A stretch of DNA of 64,000 bases from Comamonas sp. B21-038. Its GTDB lineage: Bacteria > Pseudomonadota > Gammaproteobacteria > Burkholderiales > Burkholderiaceae_C. The notes under the pieces are model-generated. The model had not been told where the DNA came from. It saw only the letters and a list, made by a program, of their open reading frames with translations, and made no database searches. A program made the translations under genes and the position numbers. Each line of letters opens with the position of its first letter. Within the stretch, counting starts at the first letter, position 1. Positions 27,431 to 36,677 of this stretch are shown here, piece after piece. The stretch covers positions 2,356,001 through 2,420,000 of the forward strand of contig NZ_CP092462.1 in NCBI RefSeq assembly GCF_022387135.1, in the 5' to 3' direction.

Positions 27431-29098
27431 GTGCCAAGACCTTTTACCTCCATACGATTGAACCCGGTGCAGCTCAGCTGGGTCGCCGCTCTTTTCTTTA
27501 CCACGTTGGGAAACCTGGTGCTGTGGCAAACCTTGTTCGCGAAGGTGGAAGTCAACAGCCTGCACAGCCTGCTGTTCTTCCTCAGCCTGCCTGTTTTCCT
27601 TTTCTGCTTTTTGAATCTATTGCTCTCGCCTGTGCTGGCGCTGCCCTATGTGCGCAAGCCCATCCTGGTGTGCTTGGTGGTGGTCAGCGCAAGCTGTAGT
27701 TACTTCATGTACCACTACCAGGTGCTCATCGACCGCAGCATGGTTCAGAACTTCTTTGAGACCAACCAGGCGGAGTTCAGCTCCTATTTCTCCATTTCCC
27801 TGCTGCTCACCATCGTTGTACTCGGCGTACTGCCCGCAGCACTGATGGTGTCGATCCCGAGCAAAAGCCTGCCCAGCTGCTGGCACACTGCCTTTTGGTG
27901 GCTGGGCAATGTGGTGGTGGCAGCCACCATGCTGGCAACGCTGGCCATGCTGTTCTACAAAGACTACGCATCACTGCTTCGCAACAACCAGGAAATCCGA
28001 AGCCAGGTCCTCTTCTTCAACTTCGTCCACAACACCAACAGCTACCTCAAGCGCAAGCACCAGGCACGCTCCCAACCGATCCGGACCGTGGCAGAGGATG
28101 CACGGCGCACACAAAGCGCCGCCGACAGCCGACCCAAGCTCGTCATTGCCGTCATCGGCGAGACAGCGCGCGCGCAGAACTTCCAGCTCAACGGCTACCC
28201 GCGCGCGACAAACCCTGAGCTCTCTCAAAGAGATGACATCATCAGCTTCAAAAATGTGTCTTCCTGCGGCACGTCCACCGCCGTGTCGCTGCCTTGCATG
28301 TTTTCGCGCCTGAGCCGGCAGCAGTTCGACCAGGTCCGCGCAGCGACCGAAGAGAACCTGCTCGATGTGCTGCAACGCACCGGCGTGGACGTTTTATGGC
28401 GCAACAACAACAACGGTGGTTGCAAAGGGGTCTGCGCGCGCGTGCCCACCGACAACATGCCCAAAGTGAAGGTGGCCGGGCTTTGCGTCAACAAGGATGG
28501 CACCTGCTATGACGATGTGCTGCTGCACGAGCTGGACGCCCGCATCCAAGCGCTGCAAGGAGATGCGCTGATCGTGCTGCACCAGCTGGGCAGCCATGGC
28601 CCGACGTATTTTGAGCGCTTCCCTGCAGAAACCGCCAGCTTTCATCCTGTCTGCAATAGCAATCAGATTCAGAATTGCAGCAACGAAGCGCTTACCAACA
28701 CCTACGACAACACACTGGTCTACACCGACCGCAAACTGAGCAAGGCGATTGCACTGCTGCAACGGCATGCGATGGTGCGCGATGTGGCGATGGTCTACCT
28801 CTCGGACCATGGTGAATCACTGGGAGAAAAGGGCATGTATTTGCACGGCACTCCTTACATCATTGCCCCTAAAGAGCAGACCCATGTGCCGCTGGTGATG
28901 TGGCTCTCACCAGAATTCGCCAAGAGCAGCCAAGTGGATGTCTCCTGCCTGCGCCAGAATGCGGACAGCGCGCACTACAGCCACGACCATTTCTACCACT
29001 CCATGCTGGGGCTCTTCAACATCGAAACCAGTGTCTACCAGCCGCATCTCGACCTGTTCTCGCCTTGCCGTGTGGCTGCCAACGCTCCCGGCTTTTGA
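27431..29098 (+). CDS. eptA: Lipid A phosphoethanolamine transferase, EptA/MCR family
   Basis: This 555-residue inner membrane enzyme transfers phosphoethanolamine to lipid A, lowering polymyxin affinity. Five membrane helices occupy the first 185 residues. The periplasmic sulfatase-fold domain has Glu 244 (VIGETARAQNF), the nucleophile Thr 281 (SSCGTSTAVSLPC) and metal ligands in YLSDHGESLGEKGMYLHG. The start is a GTG at 27431 with AGGAA seven bases upstream (27419-27423); a TTG at 27392 has no such site. Paired cysteines in the soluble domain fit EptA. It converges with a PmrB/PmrA-like pair 24 bases away, which probably regulates it. Confidence 0.92.
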   Translation: MPRPFTSIRLNPVQLSWVAALFFTTLGNLVLWQTLFAKVEVNSLHSLLFFLSLPVFLFCFLNLLLSPVLALPYVRKPILVCLVVVSASCSYFMYHYQVLIDRSMVQNFFETNQAEFSSYFSISLLLTIVVLGVLPAALMVSIPSKSLPSCWHTAFWWLGNVVVAATMLATLAMLFYKDYASLLRNNQEIRSQVLFFNFVHNTNSYLKRKHQARSQPIRTVAEDARRTQSAADSRPKLVIAVIGETARAQNFQLNGYPRATNPELSQRDDIISFKNVSSCGTSTAVSLPCMFSRLSRQQFDQVRAATEENLLDVLQRTGVDVLWRNNNNGGCKGVCARVPTDNMPKVKVAGLCVNKDGTCYDDVLLHELDARIQALQGDALIVLHQLGSHGPTYFERFPAETASFHPVCNSNQIQNCSNEALTNTYDNTLVYTDRKLSKAIALLQRHAMVRDVAMVYLSDHGESLGEKGMYLHGTPYIIAPKEQTHVPLVMWLSPEFAKSSQVDVSCLRQNADSAHYSHDHFYHSMLGLFNIETSVYQPHLDLFSPCRVAANAPGF

Positions 29099-29122
29099 GG
29101 GATGTGAGCCCAAGCACGCCCT

Positions 29123-30340
29123 CTACCACTCCAGACCAAAGCGACAACCTCGGCTGCTGCTGTGCACCACCATACGCCAGCCCAGGTGGGCCACCATGCG
29201 TTGCGCGATCGACAGACCCAGTCCTTGCCCACGGGCGCTTGCGCTGGGCGCAAAACGCTCAAAATGATGCGTGTCCATACCTGCAGGCAAGCCTGGCCCG
29301 GTGTCGGAGACCACCAGGCTGCGCGCACTGAGGGTAATACGCACTTCTCCACAGCTGGTGTATTGGCAAGCATTGCGCACCAAATTCCAGACCACGCTGC
29401 GCACCAATTCAGCGTTGGCGCTGGTTCGCGCCTCCGCCAATACATCCAGTACCAGCAAGAGAGGTTTATCGGCCACCCAGGGCTGGCAGCGGTCTACGCA
29501 ATCTTGCACTAAGGGAAGCAGAGGGAGGACAGTGCGCGACAGCTTTTGCGGCTCCCGAGATAGCAGCAAATAGCTCTCCAGCTGCAACTCCATCTCTTGC
29601 GCCGTGCGCACAATGCGCGCAGCGCTGGCAGTCAGGGCACTGTCCTGAGGCAGTTGGTACACGAGTGTCTCCGCTGCACAAGCAACAATCGCCAGCGACG
29701 TGCGCAACTCATGGCTGGCATCACTCACAAAGCACTGCTCACGCTGTAGAAACTGTTCGGCCTCCTGCTGGCGTTGTGCAATGGCGCGCGCCAGCACCCC
29801 AATTTCATGGGTTTCATGGAGAAATGGAAACGACTTTTGCTTGCGCTGCAGGGCATAAACCAGATCGCTGATGGGCGCCACGGCTCGCTTGGATACCCAA
29901 TGGCCTGCCCACGCTGCGCCCAGCAGGCACAGCACGATAGCCAGCAAGGCATATCCTGCAATAACGCGTTCAAAATAGCTGCGCCGAGCATCGGTATGAA
30001 CGAGGAAGTACGGCTGCCCCTGGATGTCAAATACCAACAGGTGCCAGCGGCTTCCGTCAACTTTGTGGTAACCCACGCCATAGTGCCTGAATGACTCTGC
30101 CACGTTGCGCATGTCATAGAGCTGGTAGTCATCGGCCATGACGGGAGACTTGCCCTGCTGCATCGCACGCTGGATACGGTCCTTCTCCTGGTGCAAATGC
30201 TCCGAGATGATGCATTCTTTCCGCGCCTCTGCATCCAGCCACTCCGCAGCGGCGATCAGGGCCAGTGCCGCCAACATCAACAGGACAATGCCGCATGTGA
30301 TGCGCACTTTTAGCGTCATCTGGTTGGCAAAACGCATCAT
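29123..30340 (-). CDS. PmrB-like sensor histidine kinase
   Basis: This 405-residue membrane kinase has two helices (about 14-32 and 128-147) flanking a periplasmic sensor of about 95 residues, a short HAMP-like linker, HisKA with His 210 in SDASHELRTSLAI, and HATPase (NLVRNACQYT, VSDTGPGLPAGM, GQGLGLSIAQRMV). The usual Pro after HELRT is Ser here. ATG 30340 follows AGGAGG by eight bases. It lies downstream of the OmpR-type regulator gene on the same strand and converges on eptA, the arrangement of a PmrAB-type system. Its signal is unknown. Confidence 0.88.
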   Translation of the reverse strand: MMRFANQMTLKVRITCGIVLLMLAALALIAAAEWLDAEARKECIISEHLHQEKDRIQRAMQQGKSPVMADDYQLYDMRNVAESFRHYGVGYHKVDGSRWHLLVFDIQGQPYFLVHTDARRSYFERVIAGYALLAIVLCLLGAAWAGHWVSKRAVAPISDLVYALQRKQKSFPFLHETHEIGVLARAIAQRQQEAEQFLQREQCFVSDASHELRTSLAIVACAAETLVYQLPQDSALTASAARIVRTAQEMELQLESYLLLSREPQKLSRTVLPLLPLVQDCVDRCQPWVADKPLLLVLDVLAEARTSANAELVRSVVWNLVRNACQYTSCGEVRITLSARSLVVSDTGPGLPAGMDTHHFERFAPSASARGQGLGLSIAQRMVAHLGWRMVVHSSSRGCRFGLEW

Positions 30341-30370
30341 GCTGACCACCTCCTCGGCAATCGATCAGGG

Positions 30371-31060
30371 CTATGCCGCGTCCTGGCCCCGGTCCAGGCT
30401 CCAGCCGATGCCGTGCACGGTTTTGATAAGAGCCGATGAGAAGTTCCTGCCAATCTGCTGGCGCAGATCATGGATATGGGTGCGCAAGGCATCACTTGCG
30501 GGGGGCTCATCACCCCAAAGCAGGTAGACCATCTCCTGCTTTCGGACCACAGCCGGTGCCGTGCGCATCAGGCAGAGCAGCAGCTTATGGGTCGTTGGCG
30601 TCAGGCTGATGTGCTGGCCCTGCCGCCAGGCTTGCGGCAATTGGGTGTCCACCGTCAAATCCTCCCAGACCAAGCTGCCTTGCACCAGCCGGCACTGGGC
30701 GCGGCGCACTATGGCCTGGATACGGGCATGCAGCTCTTGCAAAGAGAAGGGTTTGACGAGGTAGTCATCGGCCCCTTGTGCCAAGCCGCGCACGCGGTCA
30801 TCGACGCTGGCCTGCGCCGTGAGCATCAGCACCGGAACCGGGTTTTGGAACTCTTGGCGCAACCTTCGGCACAGCGCGAGACCGTCGAGTTGCGGCAGCG
30901 TCACATCCAGCAAGACAGCGTCGTAGTCATTCTGGGTCGCCGTCCTGAGCCCTGTCAGCCCATCGCGGGCATCGTCCAGCACATAGCCCAGCGGCTCCAA
31001 AAAGGCATACAGACAGCCCACCAGCTCGGGGTTGTCTTCCACAATCAGCACTCGGGTCAT
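30371..31060 (-). CDS. PmrA-like OmpR-family response regulator
   Basis: This 229-residue regulator has a receiver domain (IVEDN at 6-10, phosphoacceptor Asp 52 in LLDVTLPQLDG, KPFSLQEL) and a C-terminal OmpR/PhoB winged helix (ISLTPTTHKLLLCLMRTAP, RTHIHDLRQQIGRNF, IKTVHGIGWSL). It should bind DNA after phosphorylation by the adjacent kinase, whose gene starts 30 bases downstream. ATG 31060 is the start; no strong ribosome site is visible. The eptA gene is the likely target. Confidence 0.9.
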   Translation of the reverse strand: MTRVLIVEDNPELVGCLYAFLEPLGYVLDDARDGLTGLRTATQNDYDAVLLDVTLPQLDGLALCRRLRQEFQNPVPVLMLTAQASVDDRVRGLAQGADDYLVKPFSLQELHARIQAIVRRAQCRLVQGSLVWEDLTVDTQLPQAWRQGQHISLTPTTHKLLLCLMRTAPAVVRKQEMVYLLWGDEPPASDALRTHIHDLRQQIGRNFSSALIKTVHGIGWSLDRGQDAA

Positions 31061-31287
31061 AGTCAATAGGCATTTGAAATTCTTGAATGATCTAGTCCCG
31101 GCAGACTGGGGAAGATGATTGAAGCTATTAAATCAATAGCAGCACAGAGGGTCTCGGTTACGTTTTAAAAAGAATCTGAAGTTATAGAGAATCCCGAAAC
31201 TAGCGGCATTGCGCTGCAAGGCATGACTCTAATCTTTATTTATCGTTAATTTCTATTCGTTTTTGATTATTGATAAATTTAATGAAA
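31061..31287. other. AT-rich intergenic region upstream of the pmrA-like gene
   Basis: These 227 bases are much richer in A and T than the surroundings, especially 31210-31290. They hold no credible gene. They should contain the promoter of the response regulator-kinase operon on the minus strand. I see no clear inverted repeat that I would call an operator. Confidence 0.5.
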
Positions 31288-31530
31288 TTAGTTCAACTTG
31301 GGCTCACTGGGCTCTGCGTTGGTAGAGGCCTTGCTTGTTGACTCTGCACCACGCCGGGCCATCGCCGGGCCCAGGATCAGCAACAGCGCCAATGCAGCCC
31401 AAGCCGTTGCCAGCCAATGATTGGCCTGCAGACCCCCGCCATGCACCACCTGCCCTCGCAATGCCGGTGTTGAGCATCCCGACATACAGCGCTGCCGCGG
31501 CCTCCATCATCCAGCTCATCTAGTCCACGC
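31288..31530 (-). pseudogene. Decayed C-terminal fragment of an MFS transporter
   Basis: Two minus-strand frames together read like the last part of an MFS protein. One frame gives AAAALYVGMLNTGIARAG from about 31515 to 31455. The next gives GLQANHWLATAWAALALLLI and a polar tail ending at 31288. A frameshift near 31450 and a deletion of the helix between them break the gene, and the stretch further upstream has in-frame stops. The pattern resembles the GxNxGIA...W...LAL end of sugar-efflux type MFS proteins. No transporter start is present, so this is a remnant. The family call is moderate. Confidence 0.5.
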
Positions 31531-31856
31531 CCCCCAACGATGATGGACGTCGCCAGCCCACCGCCGCTGCTAGCACCAAGTGCGTCGCCAATCCACCCGC
31601 TACCGCCAGCTCCCCATGCACAAACCCAGCAGGACGTGGGCGGACAGCATCCAATCCTAGCTTGTTACCAAGGCCGATGAAACGCAGCCCTGCTGTCTGA
31701 CCAGACAGTCAAACCGCCGGGCGCTGCGTTGACGGCAGCGCACCGCCGGCCACTACAACCTTGCAAGCAACCCGACTACAGTCCCCAGGGCCTGGCAGCC
31801 TTAACCTGACAGGGCAGCGAAACAGATGCTGTGATTCCACTTTCAGGAGACCCCGA
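31531..31856. other. Intergenic stretch without a recognised gene
   Basis: This 326-base stretch lies between the MFS remnant and a small glutamine-rich gene. Its first half may be further decayed transporter sequence, since its composition is GC-rich and helix-like in translation but interrupted by stops. The last 60 bases lead to a clear AGGAGA ribosome binding site and must hold the promoter of the small gene. Confidence 0.4.
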
Positions 31857-32009
31857 ATGACCTACCAGCAGCAACCCAACCAGAACCCCAATGGCCAGCA
31901 ACCTGCAGAAAAGCAGCAGGACCAGCAAAACCAGCAACGCCCTGCGCAGCAGCAGCAACAAGGCCGCGAACAGAACCAGCGCCAGCAAGAGCAGTCGCAG
32001 CAGCAATAA
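31857..32009 (+). CDS. Small glutamine-rich hydrophilic protein (family copy 1)
   Basis: This 50-residue protein is about half glutamine, with Asn, Pro, Arg and Glu making up most of the rest (MTYQQQPNQNPNGQQPAEKQ at the start, ending QSQQQ). It has no hydrophobic core or cysteine and should be disordered. AGGAGA lies six bases before the ATG, and a strong terminator follows at 32045-32066, so it is a real transcription unit. It resembles in composition and ends (MT..., ...QSQQ) the small proteins at 50753-50917 and 57256-57435. Function unknown; hydrophilin-like stress protection is a guess. Confidence 0.72.
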   Translation: MTYQQQPNQNPNGQQPAEKQQDQQNQQRPAQQQQQGREQNQRQQEQSQQQ

Positions 32010-32044
32010 CGCCTGTGCGGCAGCCTGTCTCAGGCACGCATGAA

Positions 32045-32066
32045 AAAGCCCGCAAATGCGGGCTTT
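32045..32066. terminator. Bidirectional rho-independent terminator
   Basis: AAAGCCCGC (32045-32053), loop AAAT and GCGGGCTTT (32058-32066) form a perfect 9-bp hairpin with A and T runs on the two sides. It sits between the end of the glutamine-rich gene on the plus strand and the end of the small gene on the minus strand, so it can serve both. Confidence 0.85.
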
Positions 32067-32078
32067 ATGTCGTGTCGC

Positions 32079-32249
32079 TTAGCGGCGAAATTGCGCTTGG
32101 TAATGCTTCAGTGCCAATTCCACATCCTGCAGACGATCATATTGCGGCGAGCCCAACAGGGGCTCCAGGTCCCGCAAACCAATCACTTCCAGTTCCAAAC
32201 GCTCGTACTGCGCCTGTGTAGTCACAAGCAGGTCCTGTGCTTGTCGCAT
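32079..32249 (-). CDS. Small hypothetical protein, charged and helical
   Basis: This 56-residue protein (MRQAQDLLVTTQAQYERLEL at the start, ending VELALKHYQAQFRR) is amphipathic and probably alpha-helical. ATG 32249 is preferred over one at 32273 because AGGGGG lies five bases upstream. It ends next to the shared terminator at 32045-32066. I do not recognise a family. The clean start region and terminator support a real gene. Confidence 0.6.
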   Translation of the reverse strand: MRQAQDLLVTTQAQYERLELEVIGLRDLEPLLGSPQYDRLQDVELALKHYQAQFRR

Positions 32250-32391
32250 CAGACCCCCTTTCCACCCGAGCATAAACGATGCAAAAGTGTTTATATATTC
32301 AGGTTATTTACCTTAACGCTTTTCAAGCAGATTGCAAAGTTCTTTTACATATACCCACGCTGGCCACCGGTGCCTGGCACCGGTGCCCGGC

Positions 32392-32586
32392 TCACTCGTC
32401 GGGCAGCTTCCAGCTGCCGGCGGTAATCGGCCGGGTCAGCTGCTCGATTTTGGCGTCGATCAGCGACAGGCGGGCGTGTTCAATCGTACCTTCGGCCGGC
32501 AACTCAGCCAGCAGCTCCGCACCCTGGGCTTTCAGGGTGTCCAGATAGGCATCTTTTTCCTGGTCGTTTCCGGTTTGCGTAGACAT
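32392..32586 (-). CDS. Small hypothetical acidic protein
   Basis: This 64-residue protein (MSTQTGNDQEKDAYLDTLKA at the start, ending TAGSWKLPDE) is charged and probably helical, with no signal peptide or Cys. A GGAGG site lies six bases upstream of the ATG at 32586. It sits among several small genes next to ligD and ku. No family is recognised; the strong ribosome site and coherent composition support coding. Confidence 0.68.
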   Translation of the reverse strand: MSTQTGNDQEKDAYLDTLKAQGAELLAELPAEGTIEHARLSLIDAKIEQLTRPITAGSWKLPDE

Positions 32587-32789
32587 CTCTGGCCTCCAAT
32601 GCTTTATGGTGCAGAAACTGTAACAAAACTACCAAGAATTTCTAGTCAGAAAACACTAAATTACAGAGAGAACCCATAAATTCCTACAGGCCCATCGGAA
32701 AGCGCTGCGCAGTTATTTGACTGACGGATAGCCATTTCAATATCCATTCAACAGCCGAAAGACCGGCTGCTCGGCGCGCGCTGGCATCG

Positions 32790-35339
32790 TTAGCGCTGGG
32801 CTGCGGAATGCTCGGCCGAATAGCCGAGCTGCTTCATCGCTGCGGTGATCGACACGGCTGCGGCGCTGTAGCCATCCCAGGGTGCATTGCCCTTGCGAAA
32901 ACGCTCTTCCACCGAGGTGATGGACCAGTGCGCGCCGCTCGAGACCCGATCCAGCTCAGCCCATTCGATAGGTACCGACACCCCCATCCCGGGCCGCGCC
33001 CGTGCCGACCAGGCGCTGACCGTGGTCGCGCCCCAGCCATTGCGCAGGTAGTCAACAAAGATCTTGCCTTTGCGGTTGCTGGGCCCGCTTTTCGCGACAA
33101 AGCGCTGCGCGATGGTCTCGCCCAGATGCTGCACGATCGCCTTGGAGAAACCCTTGACGGTGTCCCAGTCATGGCGCCGCTGGATCGGAACCACCACATG
33201 CAGGCCCTTGCCGCCGCTGGTCTTCAAGAAAGCAGACAGCCCCAGCTCCTGCAGCAGCACCCGCACCAGTTCTGCGCCCTCCTGCACCGCAGACCAGGGC
33301 ACGCCCTCGCCGGGGTCCAGATCAAAGGTCATGCGGTCAGGCCGCAAGATCTTGTCGCGCTGGGCATTCCAGGTGTGAAACTCGACCACATTGAACTGTG
33401 CCGCCTGCAGCAGGCCCTGGATGCTGGCAATGCTCAGCAGCGGCGGATGCTCCGGATCCAGCGACTGGGGCAGCTGAACGATTCCCTCCATCTCGCGCGT
33501 CTGCAGATGCTTTTGGAAGAAATGCTCGCCCGCCACGCCGTCGGGCGTGCGCATCAGCGACGTGGGCCGGCCTTTGAGGTGCGGCATCATCAGCGGGCCG
33601 ACCCGCTCGTAATAGCGCACCAGGTCCAGCTTGGTCACACCGGTGGAGGCGTCCATCACGCGCTCCGGGTGGCTGACCTCGATCGCTGCAGCGGGCGCAG
33701 GCTTTGCTTTTTGCGTTGGGGGCATCGTCGCACTATCCTCCCTGGTGATCTGGCGCGCAGGCTTGTCCTGCCGCAATCCATGGAAAACTGCCTGGCGCAC
33801 CCGGCCTTGTGCCGTCCACCCGGCAAACGCGACTTCGGCGACCAGCATGGGCTTGACCCACTGCGCCTGGTAGTCAATGCGCTCAGGATCTGCAAAGGGG
33901 CAGATGCGCACCTGGATGCGCTCGAGCTGCCGGGTCAGCTCGCGCAGGCTGGCCTCATTGAAGCCGGTGCCGACATTGCCGGCATAGACCAGCCGCCCTT
34001 GGCCATCATGCACACCCAGCAACAGCGAGCCCAGCCCGGTGCGCGATCCCTTGGGAATGGTGTAGCCGCCAATGACGAACTCCTGCCGCTTCTGGCATTT
34101 GAGCTTGATCCAGTCGGCCGTGCGTCCCGCGTGGTAGGCGGCATCCTTGCGTTTGCCGATGATGCCCTCCATGCCCAACGCGCAGGACGAGGCCAGCAGC
34201 TGCGCCGCATCCCCTGCGAAAGCCTCACTGAGGCGAATCGCGTCGCCCAGTTGCTCGCTGGACTGCAGCGCCGCCTGCAAGGTCTCGCGCCGCGCCTGCC
34301 AGGGCTGTCCGCGCAAATCCTGGCCATCGGCAAAGGCCAGGTCAAACAGGTAGTAGACCAGCGGGGTCTGGGCGCTGCCATCGAACGCATTTTGCAGCAG
34401 CTGAAAATCGGGCAGCCCCTGGGCATTGAGTGCCACCACTTCCCCATCCAGCCAGGCATCGGCAAGCGGCAGCCGGCCCAGCGCTTGCGCCAGGCCGGGC
34501 ATCTTCGCCGTCCAGTCCTTGCCATTGCGCGTCCACAGCTGAACCTGCGCACCCTTTTTCCGCGCCACCATGCGGTAGCCGTCAAACTTGAGTTCCCAGG
34601 CCCAATGCTCGGCGTCGGCAGGCGGGGCATCAACCAGCACGGCCAGCTGGGGCTCCAAGGTCTTGGGCAGCGGCGATGTCTTGGTCCTGGTACTCGCCGT
34701 CGCCTTCACCTTCACCTTCGCCTTGGCCTTGGGCTTTGCCGGAACAGCGGGCGTTGCACGCCCTGGGGCCTGGGCAGGCGGCAGCGGCGGCGCCAGGCCT
34801 GCCACGCTGTCGGGCTGGGCCTCGACCACCTCAAACTCCTCGGCACTGCGGGCAAAGTCGTCCGCCTCCTTGATCAGCAGCCAGGGCGGCTGCCGGTCGC
34901 TCTCCTTGCCCTTCATGCGCACGAGGGTCCAGCGGCCTTGCAGCTTGTGGCCTTGCAACTCAAAGTGCAGCTTGCCTTTGCGGTAGCCCTCCATCGGGTC
35001 GGCCAGCGGCGTCCACAGGCCCTTGTCCCAGACGATGACCTTGCCTGCGCCATAGTTGCCTGCGGGAATCTGGCCTTCAAAACGGTTGTAGGAAATGGGG
35101 TGGTCTTCCACCTGTACAGCCATACGCTTGTGGCTGGGGTCGAGGCTTGGCCCCTTGGGCACCGCCCAGCTTTTCATCACGCCGTCGAGCTCCAGCCGCA
35201 GGTCGTAGTGCAGATGGCTGGCCCAGTGTTTCTGGATGACGAACTGCAGCTGGCCGGCGACCGGTTCACCGCCCTCGGCCGGCTCGGGCGTGACCGCGAA
35301 ATTGCGCTTGCTCTGGTATTTGGACAAGGAGCTGGGCAT
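32790..35339 (-). CDS. ligD: Multifunctional DNA ligase D (3'-phosphoesterase, ligase, polymerase)
   Basis: This 849-residue protein carries out end processing, gap filling and sealing in bacterial non-homologous end joining with Ku. Domain order is phosphoesterase (about 30-175, HWASHLHYDLRLELDG and EDHPISYNRFEGQIP), a Lys/Pro/Ala linker (185-225), ATP-dependent ligase (nucleotidyl Lys 251 in KFDGYRMVARKKG) and archaeo-eukaryotic primase-type polymerase (about 550-849, MTFDLDPGEGVPW with catalytic Asp residues, HVVVPIQRRHDWD). This PE-LIG-POL order is that of Pseudomonas LigD, unlike the mycobacterial order. It lies 23 bases downstream of ku on the same strand. Confidence 0.95.
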   Translation of the reverse strand: MPSSLSKYQSKRNFAVTPEPAEGGEPVAGQLQFVIQKHWASHLHYDLRLELDGVMKSWAVPKGPSLDPSHKRMAVQVEDHPISYNRFEGQIPAGNYGAGKVIVWDKGLWTPLADPMEGYRKGKLHFELQGHKLQGRWTLVRMKGKESDRQPPWLLIKEADDFARSAEEFEVVEAQPDSVAGLAPPLPPAQAPGRATPAVPAKPKAKAKVKVKATASTRTKTSPLPKTLEPQLAVLVDAPPADAEHWAWELKFDGYRMVARKKGAQVQLWTRNGKDWTAKMPGLAQALGRLPLADAWLDGEVVALNAQGLPDFQLLQNAFDGSAQTPLVYYLFDLAFADGQDLRGQPWQARRETLQAALQSSEQLGDAIRLSEAFAGDAAQLLASSCALGMEGIIGKRKDAAYHAGRTADWIKLKCQKRQEFVIGGYTIPKGSRTGLGSLLLGVHDGQGRLVYAGNVGTGFNEASLRELTRQLERIQVRICPFADPERIDYQAQWVKPMLVAEVAFAGWTAQGRVRQAVFHGLRQDKPARQITREDSATMPPTQKAKPAPAAAIEVSHPERVMDASTGVTKLDLVRYYERVGPLMMPHLKGRPTSLMRTPDGVAGEHFFQKHLQTREMEGIVQLPQSLDPEHPPLLSIASIQGLLQAAQFNVVEFHTWNAQRDKILRPDRMTFDLDPGEGVPWSAVQEGAELVRVLLQELGLSAFLKTSGGKGLHVVVPIQRRHDWDTVKGFSKAIVQHLGETIAQRFVAKSGPSNRKGKIFVDYLRNGWGATTVSAWSARARPGMGVSVPIEWAELDRVSSGAHWSITSVEERFRKGNAPWDGYSAAAVSITAAMKQLGYSAEHSAAQR

Positions 35340-35362
35340 GCTGAAATCCTCCTACCAGCAGC

Positions 35363-36379
35363 TCAGGCGCTGCGGCGCCTTGGCGCAGCCTTGGCCGTCT
35401 TGGAAGTCTTGGATGCCTTCGCAGTGCCGGCCCGGCCCTTGCTTGCAGCGCGGGCAGACTGGGTGGCCGTGGCTGCCTTCTTCTTTGCCGGCGCCGCCTT
35501 GGGTTTGGACGCCGCCGGCGCAGGCTTGGAATCCCCGCCGGTTTTGGCGCCCGCTCCACCGGCCAGGCTGCGCTTGAGCAAGGCCGTCAGGTCCAGAATC
35601 TCGGCGCCTGCCGACAGCTCGGGCTTCTGCTCCACCTTGGCGACCTCTTCGACATCGCCCGATTTGACCTTGGCGTCGATCAGCTTGTGGATCTCCTCCG
35701 AGAACGAGTTGCGGAAGTCATCGGCATTCCAGGCCTGGGCCTTGTCCTCGATCAACGCGACCGCCATGTCCATCTCGGTGCTGGAAATGCCCGCCGCCTT
35801 GGCGGTCATCGGCGGCAGATCGAGCTGTTCGAACGAGCGGATATCGCCGCCCCAGCGCAGCAGGTTCAGCACCAGCGCCCGCCCGCAGGGCACCAGCACC
35901 GCCAGGTGCTGCTTGGTCTGGATCACCACCTTGGCCACGCCCACCTTGTTGGTCTTGCGCAGCGCTTCGCGCAACAGCGCGTAGACCTTCTCGCCGCGCT
36001 TGAGCGGCGCCGTGTAATAGGGCCGCTCCAGATAAATAAGCGGAATCTCGTCGGCATCGACAAAGGCCTCGATCTCGATGGTCTGCGTCGTCTTCGGAAA
36101 CGCCGCGCTGATCTCCTCAGCACTCAGGATCACATAGCGTCCGTCCTCATACTCGACGCCCTTGACGATGTCGCTGCTCGCGATCTCCTTGCCGGTTCGC
36201 TTGTTGATGCGTTTGTAGCCCACCGGCTCCATCGAGCGCTTGTCGAGCCAGTCAAAGTCAATGCCCGAGTCGCGCGTGGCCGTGTACAGGCCGATCGGCA
36301 CATGCACCAGCCCAAAGCTGATGGCGCCTTTCCAGATGGTGCGTGTCGATGTTGGAGCGTTCCCTTGCTGGTCTTTCAT
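35363..36379 (-). CDS. ku: Non-homologous end joining protein Ku
   Basis: This 338-residue protein is a bacterial Ku, a homodimer that encircles DNA ends and recruits LigD. Typical features are RTIWKGAISFGLVHVPIGLY at about 13-32, DFDWLDKRSMEPVGYKRINK, and a core ending near 265. A Lys/Ala/Pro-rich tail of about 70 residues follows (ASKPKAAPAKKKAATATQSA), which in other Ku proteins binds DNA. The ATG at 36379 has AGGAGG six bases upstream; a longer frame to 36568 is not needed. It forms an operon with ligD. Confidence 0.95.
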   Translation of the reverse strand: MKDQQGNAPTSTRTIWKGAISFGLVHVPIGLYTATRDSGIDFDWLDKRSMEPVGYKRINKRTGKEIASSDIVKGVEYEDGRYVILSAEEISAAFPKTTQTIEIEAFVDADEIPLIYLERPYYTAPLKRGEKVYALLREALRKTNKVGVAKVVIQTKQHLAVLVPCGRALVLNLLRWGGDIRSFEQLDLPPMTAKAAGISSTEMDMAVALIEDKAQAWNADDFRNSFSEEIHKLIDAKVKSGDVEEVAKVEQKPELSAGAEILDLTALLKRSLAGGAGAKTGGDSKPAPAASKPKAAPAKKKAATATQSARAASKGRAGTAKASKTSKTAKAAPRRRSA

Positions 36380-36677
36380 GCCTGCCTCCTGTGGTTCGCT
36401 CCAGTGTGAACGTCTGGCCCCGAACCCCGTGAGAGGAAATGACAACTTGCGCAGCAGACGCGGGACGACGGGCCTGCCGGAGAGGTCCCACAAGCCTGGC
36501 GAGGCCATCACAGCCACCACGCTGCACGGCGCAGTAACGCGCCCGCAGGACTCCAAGCGCGGGCGCACAAATCCTACAGACCTGCGGCGCTGGCCGGGTC
36601 AATCTACAGGACATGCGGTCCCCGCCCGTGGCGGCGCTGACCGTTGGACCATCCACCATTGATTTGAGGAGCGCACC

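Noticed and set aside
32808..35984. A 1,058-codon open frame on the plus strand
   Set aside because: It is the antisense of ligD and part of ku; composition is that of a shadow frame.
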